In this document: piece after piece, positions 7,826 through 16,697 of the stretch
Numbering within the stretch: position 1 is the first letter of the stretch
How the letters are laid out: each line of letters starts with the position of its first letter
Assembly: GCA_937905855.1 (NCBI GenBank)
Contig: CALCWU010000090.1
Location: forward strand, 1 to 24,462
From: an uncultured Mollicutes bacterium
Lineage (GTDB): Bacteria; Bacillota_I; Bacilli_A; Acholeplasmatales; Anaeroplasmataceae
Reading direction: 5' to 3'
DNA: 24,462 nt
Program-made: the position numbers and the translations under genes
Notes under the pieces: model-generated
Told to the model about the DNA's origin: nothing
What the model saw: the letters and a program-made list of their open reading frames with translations, nothing else
Databases searched by the model: none

Positions 7826-7854
7826 TTGAAAACATATGAAAACGCTTATATTAT
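7826..7854 (+). promoter_or_regulatory. Promoter of the importer/uronate operon
   Basis: TTGAAA (7826-7831), a 17-bp spacer, then TATTAT (7849-7854). The leader is about 96 nt. It can start with a stem CTGCTAT (7861-7867) with ATAGCGG (7894-7900), but I recognise no riboswitch. Confidence 0.6.
7837..7850 (+). promoter_or_regulatory. cre site (CcpA catabolite repression)
   Basis: TGAAAACGCTTATA matches the cre consensus TGWAANCGNTNWCA at 13 of 14 positions. It lies in the spacer and touches the -10 box of the operon promoter, a location where CcpA-HPr-Ser-P binding would block RNA polymerase. This fits a carbon-source uptake operon repressed by preferred sugars. Confidence 0.65.
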
Positions 7855-7956
7855 TAAAAACTGCTATAGTTATGCTTAAGAATGTGTATTAAAATAGCGG
7901 TAAAATATTGATAAAATGTATATGTAATAAAACGATGAGCAAGGAAGGTAATAAAA

Positions 7957-10002
7957 ATGCAAGAAAAGCCAATTTTTAGTGCAACTCATATTGTAAAGCG
8001 ATTTGGTCCAACAATTGCTTTAAACGATGTAGATATTAATATTTATCCAAATGAAATTCGTGGCTTTATTGGTGAAAATGGTAGTGGAAAATCAACAATG
8101 AGCCAAATAATGACCGGTATTTATTTTAAAAATAGTGGAACTATGACATTTAAAGGACAAGAATGGAACCCTAAATCTATGATGGATGCCTTAAATAATG
8201 GTATTGGAATTGCAGTTCAAGAAAATGGAACAATTTCGGGAATTAGTGTTGCTGAAAATATCTTTTTATGTGAGCTTGATCAATTTAGTGGTGTTAATTT
8301 CTTTGAAAAAGATAGAATTGTATCATTCTCTAGATTCTTTGATATCGATTTAAAGCCTCTTGCTGAGCTTAAGAATAAATATATTTCCTTAATTAAAGCT
8401 AAAGAAGCTAACGTTAGTGATGGTAAAGCTGCAATAAATGAATTAACTAAAAAAATAATTTTAGAGCACAATTCAAAAAAGAAGAAGTATCTTACATCCT
8501 TAAAAAATGAATATGATAGTAAGCTAGATGCTATTATTAAAGAATATAATGATAAGAGTAAGAGTATTTTTGAAGAGATAAATAATGATTCTTCAATAGA
8601 TAATTCTTATAAAAATAAGCAATATAAATATTATTTATCTTTATATAAAAAAGAATATAAAGCAAAAAGAAATGCTTTAGATTTAAGCTATCAAAATGAT
8701 TTAGCTGCTATAGCAAATGATGCTAGAAGTATTAACAATTATAGAATTAATCTTATAAATGAGGTAGAAGCATTAGCTGATATAAGCTTTAAAACTAAAT
8801 TCAAGAATTTTTGGTTAAGGCTTATTTTTGGTAAGGTTGTAAATCAAAATAAGCTAAATAGACATGCTAAGCAAATTTTAGCTAATATTGGTGTTTATAA
8901 TATTAATCCTAAAATGCCTATGGGAATGTATGATATTCAAAGTCGAAAGCTAGTTGAAATTGCTAAGGTTTTAGCTAAGGATCCTGATATTTTTATTGTA
9001 GATGAAACTACTACTGCTCTTAGTGAGGATGGTAGACAAATTCTTTACAAGAAGATGAATGATTTAAAAAACAATGGTAAGGCCGTTTTATTTATATCTC
9101 ATGATTTAGATGAAATAATGGATAAATGTGATACTCTTACTGTTTTAAGAGATGGGTCAATTGTTGCTAATATGACCAAGGCTGAATATGATCCTAATCT
9201 AATTAAAAAATATATGATTGGTCGTGAATTAAAGGGTGATTATTATCGAGCTGATTATACTCCATCAAGAAGAGATGAAATATTGTTATTAGCCAAGGAT
9301 ATTAATCTAAATGGCCGTCTAAAGGATGTTAATTTAGAGCTGCATGCTGGCGAGATTGTTGGTATTGGTGGCTTATCTGATTGTGGAATGCACGATTTTG
9401 GAAAGATTTTATTTGGTTCTATTCATCCTAGTAGTGGTATGGTTTTAACAGGAGAAAATTTAGATATAGTTGTTAAAAATGAATTAGTAGCAATGAAAAA
9501 TAAAATCGGTTATCTTCCTAAGGATCGTGATGTTGAGGCTTTAGCTTTAAATGACTCAATCTATAATAATATAGCTCTTGCTTCAATTAATAATATTTTA
9601 AAATTCAAATGTGTCGTTTCTAAACGAAAAGAAAGTGAAATTGTTAAGGGTCAGGTTGATTATCTGCAAATAAAATGTAATAGCAGTAGTGATTTAGTAA
9701 GAACGTTATCTGGTGGTAATAAGCAAAAGGTTTCTCTTGGTAAGTGGCTTGGAAATGAATCAAAGATTTTAATTTTAGATTGTCCAACTCGTGGTGTAGA
9801 TATTGGTGTTAAGCAATTTATTTATCAGCTTATGATTAAGCTAAAAAATGAAGGCTATGCTATATTGATGATTTCTGAGGAATTACCAGAATTAATTGGT
9901 ATGAGTGATAGATTAATTATTATGAAAAATGGAAAAATTGCTCATGAATTCCCTCGTAGTAATGATTTAGCTCAAGAGCAAATTGTTGAATATATGCTAT
10001 AG
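7957..10002 (+). CDS. Sugar ABC importer ATPase (RbsA/MglA type) with coiled-coil insertion
   Basis: Fused double nucleotide-binding subunit of a CUT2-type monosaccharide importer, 681 residues against the usual ~500. NBD1 has an intact Walker A (GENGSGKST, 39-47), Q-loop (Gln88), Walker B plus Glu350 (IVDETTTAL) and H-loop His382, but its signature is degraded (MYDIQ). NBD2 has a clean LSGGNKQ signature (584-590), but its Walker A is degenerate, and DCPTRG replaces the usual DEPTRG, so the catalytic Glu is lost. One functional ATP site (NBD1 Walker A with NBD2 signature) would remain. The extra length is a Lys/Glu/Tyr-rich helical segment at about residues 120-298 (8314-8850), with KNEY (183-186) and KKEY (231-234) blocks also found in permease 1. 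First gene of the operon. Confidence 0.92.
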   Translation: MQEKPIFSATHIVKRFGPTIALNDVDINIYPNEIRGFIGENGSGKSTMSQIMTGIYFKNSGTMTFKGQEWNPKSMMDALNNGIGIAVQENGTISGISVAENIFLCELDQFSGVNFFEKDRIVSFSRFFDIDLKPLAELKNKYISLIKAKEANVSDGKAAINELTKKIILEHNSKKKKYLTSLKNEYDSKLDAIIKEYNDKSKSIFEEINNDSSIDNSYKNKQYKYYLSLYKKEYKAKRNALDLSYQNDLAAIANDARSINNYRINLINEVEALADISFKTKFKNFWLRLIFGKVVNQNKLNRHAKQILANIGVYNINPKMPMGMYDIQSRKLVEIAKVLAKDPDIFIVDETTTALSEDGRQILYKKMNDLKNNGKAVLFISHDLDEIMDKCDTLTVLRDGSIVANMTKAEYDPNLIKKYMIGRELKGDYYRADYTPSRRDEILLLAKDINLNGRLKDVNLELHAGEIVGIGGLSDCGMHDFGKILFGSIHPSSGMVLTGENLDIVVKNELVAMKNKIGYLPKDRDVEALALNDSIYNNIALASINNILKFKCVVSKRKESEIVKGQVDYLQIKCNSSSDLVRTLSGGNKQKVSLGKWLGNESKILILDCPTRGVDIGVKQFIYQLMIKLKNEGYAILMISEELPELIGMSDRLIIMKNGKIAHEFPRSNDLAQEQIVEYML

Positions 10003-10018
10003 AAAGGATGTGTTTAGG

Positions 10019-11623
10019 ATGGAAATAAAGAAGATTTCTGATGAGTTAAAATTTAGTGTTAGAATAACAGAAAATATTGCGAGCTTAAATAAGCTTCGTG
10101 AAAATGGAAAAACTAAATATCAAGCCTTAAAAAACGAATTAGCTATAGCTAAAAAAAGACAAGATGAAAAAGCGATTATTGATATAAAGGCTCAAATGAA
10201 TAAAGCCTATTTATATCAAAAAAGTATTGAGCCAGAGGATAAGAAAATTAGGACTGAGGCCTTAAATTTATTAAATAAGGAGTATCATAGCTTTGAAGCT
10301 AGAGTCAAGGAAAATATTAAAAATAATATTACCCTTGTTAAAAATGAATATAATGCATCAGCCAAAAAAATTGAAGATGAATATGAAGCTAATTTAAAGG
10401 AAATTAATTCGCTAGGTCTTGATAAAAAGGAATATCAAATAAGAAAAAATGGAATTGATATTAAGCGTAAGCGTGCTCTTAAGACTAATACAAAAAATAG
10501 ACTTGAGGATGAGCTATTATGTAAAAAGGAGCTTTTAGATTTAAGAAATGAATATGTAAAGTTTGAATCACAAATTAGATTAAAGCCAAGTATTATTTCT
10601 AATTTAAAAACTAAAAATGTTGAAGCAATGGCTACAAGCTCTTTTGAAAAAACAATTAGAGAACGCAGCTTTTGGCTATCTAAGGTTTCAATGTTTTGCT
10701 TCTTAATTTTAGTCATAGCTTATATTCTTGTTTGTGTTATTGGCGGCATAAAAATTGAATATAAGAAAATATTAGAGGGAAGCTCTATAATTATTGCGGT
10801 AGCACTTGGTGGTGTATTTATTTACTCAATGAAGAGCTTTGATATGTCACTTGGTGGTGGTACAGCTTTAGCTGCAGCTATGGGAGCTATGGTATGGAAT
10901 AGTACAAAGAATATGTTTTTAGTATTAATTGTTGCTATTGTAATAGGTGTTGTTATTGAGCTTATTAATGCAGGTCTTGCAAATGTATTAAAGCTACCAG
11001 TAATGGTAACAACCCTAGCAATGAGTAGTGTACTAAGTGCTATCCTATCAAACATTTTGGAAAATACAGAAACTCAAACAATAAAGGTTACAGGTATTAA
11101 GCAATTTGATGTATTTATTTTCTACTTTGGAGTTATATTAGCGTTATTCTTATTTACAAGCTTTATCTTTAAATTAACTCCTGTTGGAAGAAAAAATAAA
11201 ATGATTGGCTGTAATAGTGTTTCTTCAAAATATACAGGTGTAAATATTACCAAGCAAGGAATTATTACCTTCTTCATTGCTGGTATAGCAATAGGTGTTG
11301 GTGCTACATTGTATATTGTAAGAAGTAGAACAATTTCTGCAAGTTCTTGTTCAACAATTGGCCTTGATGTAATTTTGGCTGTTGTATTTGGTGGAATGCA
11401 AACAACTGGTGGACCTAAAAGTAAAATAAGTGCTGCAATATTTGGAGGACTTACAGCTACCTTGATAAGCTATCTTTTAGTTGCGATTGGTCGTGTAAGT
11501 GGCTTTGCGGCAATAACAAATTATGAATCATTTGTTAAAGGAATTTTATTCCTAGCAATTGTTTCCTTAAATACAGTTGGTAATCGTACAAATCGTTTAC
11601 CAGCAATAGAGATGATGTGGTAG
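10019..11623 (+). CDS. Sugar ABC importer permease 1 with long cytoplasmic coiled-coil N-terminus
   Basis: 534 residues. The C-terminal ~315 residues form a CUT2-type permease domain (BPD_transp_2 family) with about 8-10 membrane segments starting near residue 220 and family glycines (SLGGGTALAAAMGA, AVVFGGMQTTGG). The first ~218 residues (10019-10672) are an unusual charged helical extension rich in Lys and Glu, which RbsC-like permeases lack. It contains KNEY (108-111) and KKEY (136-139) blocks that align with the insertion in the operon's ATPase. The ATG at 10019 has AAAGGATGTG upstream; an earlier in-frame ATG at 9983 lies inside the ATPase gene and lacks a ribosome binding site. Probably pairs with permease 2 as a heterodimer. 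Confidence 0.9.
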   Translation: MEIKKISDELKFSVRITENIASLNKLRENGKTKYQALKNELAIAKKRQDEKAIIDIKAQMNKAYLYQKSIEPEDKKIRTEALNLLNKEYHSFEARVKENIKNNITLVKNEYNASAKKIEDEYEANLKEINSLGLDKKEYQIRKNGIDIKRKRALKTNTKNRLEDELLCKKELLDLRNEYVKFESQIRLKPSIISNLKTKNVEAMATSSFEKTIRERSFWLSKVSMFCFLILVIAYILVCVIGGIKIEYKKILEGSSIIIAVALGGVFIYSMKSFDMSLGGGTALAAAMGAMVWNSTKNMFLVLIVAIVIGVVIELINAGLANVLKLPVMVTTLAMSSVLSAILSNILENTETQTIKVTGIKQFDVFIFYFGVILALFLFTSFIFKLTPVGRKNKMIGCNSVSSKYTGVNITKQGIITFFIAGIAIGVGATLYIVRSRTISASSCSTIGLDVILAVVFGGMQTTGGPKSKISAAIFGGLTATLISYLLVAIGRVSGFAAITNYESFVKGILFLAIVSLNTVGNRTNRLPAIEMMW

Positions 11624-11631
11624 GTGATACA

Positions 11632-12690
11632 ATGGAATTAAAGACTTTAAGTAAAAAAAGATATGTTGCTCCTAAAACTAAAAAAACATTCAAGGATTTG
11701 ATTGTTGTTGTAATATTTCCTTTGATTGGCTTCCTATTTATGCTATTTGGAAGTATCTCTTCTGGAACAGGCTTATATGGAGACCAGGTTATATTTAATA
11801 ATTTACTTATTACAATGATTACAGTTTTAATTGCTTGCTTTGCACTAAATACTAATATGAACAGTGGTAGAATGGACTTCTCACTAGGAGCTGTTGGAAT
11901 TTTAGCTTGTGTTCTTGCTTGGCTAAGCTTACCAAATAAGGATTTTCAAGGCTTTGCAATTGTTTATCTTTTATTAAGTATTCTTTATGGCATTGGTTTA
12001 GGATTGTTAAGTGGTTTAGTGTTTACAGTGTTAAAAATACCGGCAATTGTTGTATCACTTGGTGTATGCTTAATTTATGAAGGCTTTGCCTATATTCTTA
12101 CCAGTGGTAAGGGTTCAGTTGATATTTCTGCTGCTGTAGCACCTAGTCTATATCCGATGATTATAAATCGTTATTTTATGCTAGTAGTAGTTGTTGGTAT
12201 TTCAATTTATATGCTAATTACCTTAAAATATTCAAAGTTTGGTCATGATAAGCTATCTATTTTATATGGTCAAAAGGTAGCTGTTGATACAGGTGTTAAG
12301 GAAATTAAAAATGCTATTATTTGCTATGGCTTAGCAGGAGCATTGATTGCCGTTTATACCTATATTTATTCTATTAATCAGGCAAAAATTTCAATTTCAA
12401 CTAATTTAGGAACAGCAATGGCAGTAATGCAAAATTTCTTGCCAATATTCCTTGGTGGTTTGATTGCAAAGCATTCAAATGAGGTTGTTGGTTTAATTTT
12501 AGGTGTTATAAGCGTTTGCCTATTTAAGGAAGGATTAGTTCGCTTTGGTGTTGAAAGCTCAACTATTTCCTTAATAACATCACTTTTAATATTTGTAATC
12601 CTAACATATATGGTTAACTGGACTCGTTGGGTTACAACAATAAAAAATAAAATAAAGATATACAAACTATCAAAATATGGAAGAAAGTAG
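11632..12690 (+). CDS. Sugar ABC importer permease 2
   Basis: 352-residue inner-membrane permease of the same BPD_transp_2 family, with about nine hydrophobic segments and only a short N-terminal cytoplasmic stretch (MELKTLSKKRYVAPKTKKTF), so no coiled-coil extension. The start is the ATG at 11632 behind TAGGTGAT, which overlaps the permease 1 stop; a GTG at 11617 in the same frame lies upstream of that ribosome binding site. Typical features are TNMNSGRMDFSLGAVGILA after the third segment and KIPAIVVSLGVCLIYEG. Two different permeases suggest a heterodimeric channel, as in nucleoside or AI-2 importers, rather than the RbsC homodimer. Confidence 0.9.
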   Translation: MELKTLSKKRYVAPKTKKTFKDLIVVVIFPLIGFLFMLFGSISSGTGLYGDQVIFNNLLITMITVLIACFALNTNMNSGRMDFSLGAVGILACVLAWLSLPNKDFQGFAIVYLLLSILYGIGLGLLSGLVFTVLKIPAIVVSLGVCLIYEGFAYILTSGKGSVDISAAVAPSLYPMIINRYFMLVVVVGISIYMLITLKYSKFGHDKLSILYGQKVAVDTGVKEIKNAIICYGLAGALIAVYTYIYSINQAKISISTNLGTAMAVMQNFLPIFLGGLIAKHSNEVVGLILGVISVCLFKEGLVRFGVESSTISLITSLLIFVILTYMVNWTRWVTTIKNKIKIYKLSKYGRK

Positions 12691-12701
12691 AGGTATTAAA
12701 A

Positions 12702-13937
12702 ATGAAAAAGTTTGTAGCTATGGGAGCCTTAGGCTTAGCAGTTTTATCTCTTGCAAGCTGTGGCAAAAACAATGACGGGGGAAAAATTATTGAGGATGGT
12801 AAGGTTGGTGTAATTTTACCAGGAACAATTGGTGGAGAAACAAAATCATTTCAGGAGCATTGGAATGCACTTGCTAAGGAATATGGGGTAACAATGGTTT
12901 ATGAGCAATTCCAAGGACAGGATCCTACATATTATAAGACCTGTGCAGAAAAGCTTGTAGCTGCTGGATGTAATGCTGTTATTTGTAATTTCGAAATGGA
13001 TGGTAAGGAAAGTGTATTAGAGTATTGTGTTGATAGTGAAATCTATGTTGGCTATAGTGGTTCAACAGTTTCATCTGAGACATTTGACGAATATAAGGAT
13101 AGTCCTTATTTCTTAGGTCAAATTGCTCCATCTCCAGAGCAGGAGCAACAACAAGCCTATAATATGACTAAATATTTTATTGATGAATATTATAAATCAG
13201 ATTCAGTTTTACCTGAAGGAACAACTGATACCTTAGCTGTATGGCCAGCTGATTATCATGGATTATCACTTGCTCACCAAATGACATATCGTTGGAAGGG
13301 AATTAAGCAAGCTTTAAATGAAGCTGGTGTTACTGTTAATGGTGATAATGAATCAGATAGCTCTAAATGGACTGTAACATATACTGCTGATTCTCCTTTA
13401 AAGGATAAGGTAGCAATTATGGGAAATAACCTAGCAAATATGAATGCCTTAATTACTCAATGTACAGGTATTTTAATGAAGAATCCATGTGCAGTTATTA
13501 CTACATGTAATGGTAATTATTTATTAAATATGTTCGCTCAATATGGTGCTTTATCAAAGGCAACTAGATTTGGTACAATTGATTCATTTGTAAGTGATTA
13601 TGATAAGTGGTACCAAGCTGATTCTACATCAAAGGTTAATGCTTTTAAGGTAACTCATGATCCATATCTTGTTGGTAAGTTTGGGGCAATTAATGAGGCA
13701 ATTCTTGCTGTAACAGCTAAAGCATTTAGTGGTGAAGCAATTCGTGATAATGGCAAGGCTTTAAACATTAATCAAACATATTGGTTCGCAACTAATAAGG
13801 CTGATTTTGATAAGGCTTGCAATGTTTCAGCAAACTTCTCATATGGCAAAAAAACATTTGATGATATTAAGACTAGTGATGCTCTTCAAAAGCTATTTGA
13901 TGATTCAACATTAGAAAATTTGGCTTCAAAGCTATAA
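12702..13937 (+). CDS. Sugar-binding lipoprotein of the ABC importer
   Basis: 411-residue extracellular solute-binding protein. The N-terminus is a lipoprotein signal peptide: MKK, a hydrophobic core and the lipobox LASC with lipid-modified Cys20, followed by a short Gly/Asn linker. The mature part starts with KVGVILPGTIGG and resembles periplasmic-binding-protein fold type I (LacI/ribose-binding class), consistent with a CUT2 importer. The many aromatic residues (e.g. WPADYHGLSL, QTYWFATN) would suit sugar stacking. It is placed directly after permease 2 with 11 bp between them, and a hairpin terminator follows. The ligand cannot be read from sequence; the neighbours suggest a uronide or oligosaccharide. 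Confidence 0.88.
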   Translation: MKKFVAMGALGLAVLSLASCGKNNDGGKIIEDGKVGVILPGTIGGETKSFQEHWNALAKEYGVTMVYEQFQGQDPTYYKTCAEKLVAAGCNAVICNFEMDGKESVLEYCVDSEIYVGYSGSTVSSETFDEYKDSPYFLGQIAPSPEQEQQQAYNMTKYFIDEYYKSDSVLPEGTTDTLAVWPADYHGLSLAHQMTYRWKGIKQALNEAGVTVNGDNESDSSKWTVTYTADSPLKDKVAIMGNNLANMNALITQCTGILMKNPCAVITTCNGNYLLNMFAQYGALSKATRFGTIDSFVSDYDKWYQADSTSKVNAFKVTHDPYLVGKFGAINEAILAVTAKAFSGEAIRDNGKALNINQTYWFATNKADFDKACNVSANFSYGKKTFDDIKTSDALQKLFDDSTLENLASKL

Positions 13938-13945
13938 TGTAATAA

Positions 13946-13980
13946 AGCCCTAAGCTTCTTTAGGCCTAGGGCTCTTTCCT
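13946..13980 (+). terminator. Terminator/attenuator between importer and catabolic genes
   Basis: AGCCCTA (13946-13952) pairs with TAGGGCT (13967-13973), and the enclosed CCTAA/TTAGG can form an alternative inner stem; CTTTCCTTCCTT follows. The T-run is imperfect, so partial readthrough into the esterase gene is likely. Confidence 0.65.
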
Positions 13981-13988
13981 TCCTTAAA

Positions 13989-13997
13989 TGCTATAAT
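13989..13997 (+). promoter_or_regulatory. Extended -10 promoter before the esterase gene
   Basis: TGCTATAAT is a TGN-TATAAT element 24 bp before the ATG, directly after the internal terminator, with no convincing -35. It would allow separate expression of the catabolic genes. Confidence 0.5.
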
Positions 13998-14021
13998 GAA
14001 TAAAGAAAAAGGTGAAAATAT

Positions 14022-14756
14022 ATGGCAAGATTAGTATTAGAATTTCAATCAAAATATTTACTTAGAAAATCGGAAATAGTTTTATTTATTCCGTCTATGA
14101 ATTTGGGAGAAACAATTAAGGAGCAAAGTCTTACTCCTTATCAGGATAAGCAAAAAAAATACCCATTAATGATATTACTTGGAGGCTTTGGTGAATCAAA
14201 ATATGCTTGGGAAACTCATTCAAATATTGAGGATTTAGCAGAAAAATATGGTTTATGTCTAGCAATGCTTGGTGGTGAAAATAAATGGTATTTAAATTAT
14301 TCACCAATAGATGCTTGGGAAAACTATATTAATTATGAGCTGCCTGATTTTCTTTTTGGTAATTTTTCTTGCTTTAATAAGCAAAAATATATTTGTGGCT
14401 GCTCAATGGGTGGATATGGTGCTTTGCATAGCTATCTTTTATATAAGGATTCCTATGAGGGCTGTATAGCCTTATCACCAGCCACAAGACCAGATAATAA
14501 GGATTTAGAACAAAGCCTAGGTACTAAATCACTTCGTGAGCTAGTTGCTAGTCTCAAGGATGATAATACCAATGTTTATTTAAGCATTGGAACTAAGGAT
14601 TTTATTTACAAGGATAGTGTATTGTTTAATGATTATCTTTTAGAGTGTAATAAGGGCATTAGCTATAAATTTAAAGAAGGCTTTGGTCATAGCTGGGAGC
14701 TATGGCAGCAGGAAATTGAAGAGGCCTTAAAGGAAATCTTAAAAATTAAGGAGTAA
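14022..14756 (+). CDS. Esterase of the esterase-D/acetylxylan-feruloyl esterase type
   Basis: 244-residue alpha/beta hydrolase without a signal peptide, so cytoplasmic. The nucleophile elbow is CGCSMGGYGA with Ser128. The likely acid is Asp193 (SIGTKDF) and the likely base is His223 (GFGHSWELW), giving a complete triad in the right order. LLGGFGESKYAW would contribute the oxyanion-hole loop. It is most like small bacterial esterase-D-family enzymes (tributyrin, acetylxylan or feruloyl esterases). In this operon it probably removes acyl or aromatic ester groups from imported glycosides. The reductase gene starts 4 bp after its stop and uses an AAGGAG ribosome binding site inside its last codons. 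Confidence 0.85.
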   Translation: MARLVLEFQSKYLLRKSEIVLFIPSMNLGETIKEQSLTPYQDKQKKYPLMILLGGFGESKYAWETHSNIEDLAEKYGLCLAMLGGENKWYLNYSPIDAWENYINYELPDFLFGNFSCFNKQKYICGCSMGGYGALHSYLLYKDSYEGCIALSPATRPDNKDLEQSLGTKSLRELVASLKDDNTNVYLSIGTKDFIYKDSVLFNDYLLECNKGISYKFKEGFGHSWELWQQEIEEALKEILKIKE

Positions 14757-14760
14757 TAAT

Positions 14761-16683
14761 ATGAAGCTATTAGAAAAAATTAATGTAGGTAATATAACTT
14801 TAAAAAATAGAGTAATGTTTCCTCCTCTTACAACAGGCTATGAGGAGCGTGATGGATCAATTGGTGAACAATCATTAAATTTTTATAAGCGTCTAGCAAT
14901 GGGTGGAGTTTCATATGTGGTAATTGGCGATGTTGTTCCAATTCCTACATTTTCTCCAACTCCAAAGCTATATTCTGATGAGCAAATTCCTTCATTCAAA
15001 AAATTAGCTGATACTCTTCATCAATATGATTGTAAGGTAGGAGTTCAAATCTTCCACCCTGAATATGATGCCTTTGCCTTAATGCAAATGTTCAAAGAGG
15101 GAAAAAGAGATGAGCTTTATGCTAAGCTTCATTATGATATGCTTCATTATGTAAATGAGGTTAATGAAGAACAAATAACAAGAATTCTTGAAAGTATTAC
15201 AGCTTGTGTTAATCGAGCAATTAAGGCAGGTATTGATGTAATTGAGGTTCATGGCGATCGTTTAGTTGGTTCATTATGCTCAACAATTTTAAACAAGAGA
15301 ACTGATGAATATGGTGGCAGCTTTGAAAATAGAATTCGTTTTGCTTTAGCTGTTGTTGATGCAATTAAAAAGGCGTCTGATACAATTACTATTGAATATA
15401 AATTGCCAATAGTTACAAGAAGAGCTGACGGCAGTCTTCAGGGTAAAGGTGGACTTGTTATTGAAGAGGCAGTTGAATTTGCTAAAATCTTAGAAGCTCA
15501 TGGAGTTAATATGATTCATGTTGCTCAGGCAAATCATACAGGAAATATGAATGATACGATTCCTGCTATGGGAATGCGTAGATATGCATTTATGACTAAT
15601 GAATGTAAAATGATTAAGGATGCAGTTAATATTCCTGTATCTATGGTAGGTAGAATTGTTGATGTTGATATGGCTAATAGATTACTTGAAAACAATATTT
15701 GTGATATTGTTGCCCTTGGAAGACCACTTTTAGCTGATCCAGATATAGTCAATAAAACGGCTCTAGGACAACAAAATTTAATTAGAAAGTGTATTATGTG
15801 TAATAAGGGCTGTACGGATGCTATCCAGGGTAGAAGATTTTTATCCTGTGTCCTAAATCCAGAAAATGGTTATGAGTTTAAGCGTGAAATTACAACACCT
15901 ACAAGAAAGCATAAGGTTGCAGTTGTTGGTGCTGGAATTGCTGGTCTTGAGGCCGCTAGAGTTTTAGCAATAAAGGGTCATGATGTAACTGTTTATGAAA
16001 AAAGTGATTCCTTATATGGTCAGCTAAGAATAGCTAGCGTTCCACCTCGTAAGGAGGAAATGAATCGTATTTGTGGCTTCTATGATGCAGTAATTAAGGA
16101 ATATAATATTAACATTTTATATAATCATGAGTTCAAAGCAGTTGATGCTGCTAGTTATGATGATATAATAGTAGCTGTAGGTGCTAGAAATGCTCATCCT
16201 GGAATTAAGGGTATTGATAATGCTATTGATTCTTGGGACGTTCTTGCTAAAAAGGCCTTCCCATATGGTAGAGTAGCTATTTGTGGTGGTGGACTTGTTG
16301 GTGTTGAATGTGCTGAATATTTGATTAATAGAGGCTACGATGTAACAATTATTGAAATGCAGGATCGTATTGCTAAGGAAGAATCAAATACTATTTTACC
16401 TACTATATTAGAAGAATTTAAAAAGTATAATGTTAAGGTTTTAACAAATACTAAGATTGAAGAAATAGGCTCTAATTATGTTTTAGCAAGAGATCTTAAT
16501 AATGAAGAAATTAGAGTTGAATGTGAAACAATTATTAATGCTCTTGCTAGTAAAAAGAATACAATTGACTTAAGTGATGTTAAGGCTAATATTTTGTATG
16601 TTGGTGATTGTAAGGATGGCAGTCCTTGTAGTATTGAAAATGCTACGAAAACTGCTTATGATGCTGCAAATAGTATAAACTAA
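14761..16683 (+). CDS. NADH:flavin oxidoreductase with Fe-S cluster (2-enoate reductase-like)
   Basis: 640-residue multidomain flavoprotein. Residues about 1-340 form an Old-Yellow-Enzyme TIM barrel (RTDEYGGSFENRIRF, 180-194). The 4Fe-4S motif is C-x2-C-x3-C-x11-C (Cys344, 347, 351, 363). Next are a FAD-binding GAGIAG (390-395) and a second Rossmann GGGLVG (509-514). The architecture matches 2,4-dienoyl-CoA reductase, 2-enoate reductase, BaiCD/BaiH and trimethylamine dehydrogenase. The usual active-site stretch HGAHGYL reads HGDRLVG here (His164, Arg167), and QLxHAGR reads QIFHPEYD, so the substrate pocket is clearly diverged. It probably reduces an activated C=C bond, or oxidises a related group, in the locus's substrate or its aglycone; the actual substrate is unknown. 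Confidence 0.88.
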   Translation: MKLLEKINVGNITLKNRVMFPPLTTGYEERDGSIGEQSLNFYKRLAMGGVSYVVIGDVVPIPTFSPTPKLYSDEQIPSFKKLADTLHQYDCKVGVQIFHPEYDAFALMQMFKEGKRDELYAKLHYDMLHYVNEVNEEQITRILESITACVNRAIKAGIDVIEVHGDRLVGSLCSTILNKRTDEYGGSFENRIRFALAVVDAIKKASDTITIEYKLPIVTRRADGSLQGKGGLVIEEAVEFAKILEAHGVNMIHVAQANHTGNMNDTIPAMGMRRYAFMTNECKMIKDAVNIPVSMVGRIVDVDMANRLLENNICDIVALGRPLLADPDIVNKTALGQQNLIRKCIMCNKGCTDAIQGRRFLSCVLNPENGYEFKREITTPTRKHKVAVVGAGIAGLEAARVLAIKGHDVTVYEKSDSLYGQLRIASVPPRKEEMNRICGFYDAVIKEYNINILYNHEFKAVDAASYDDIIVAVGARNAHPGIKGIDNAIDSWDVLAKKAFPYGRVAICGGGLVGVECAEYLINRGYDVTIIEMQDRIAKEESNTILPTILEEFKKYNVKVLTNTKIEEIGSNYVLARDLNNEEIRVECETIINALASKKNTIDLSDVKANILYVGDCKDGSPCSIENATKTAYDAANSIN

Positions 16684-16697
16684 AGGAGTGATTGCTC

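Noticed and set aside
7855..7956. Riboswitch in the leader of the importer operon
   Set aside because: Only one 7-bp stem with a long loop is visible and no conserved riboswitch core is recognisable.
9983..10018. Upstream start for permease 1
   Set aside because: It would begin inside the ATPase gene with no ribosome binding site; AAAGGATGTG fits the ATG at 10019.
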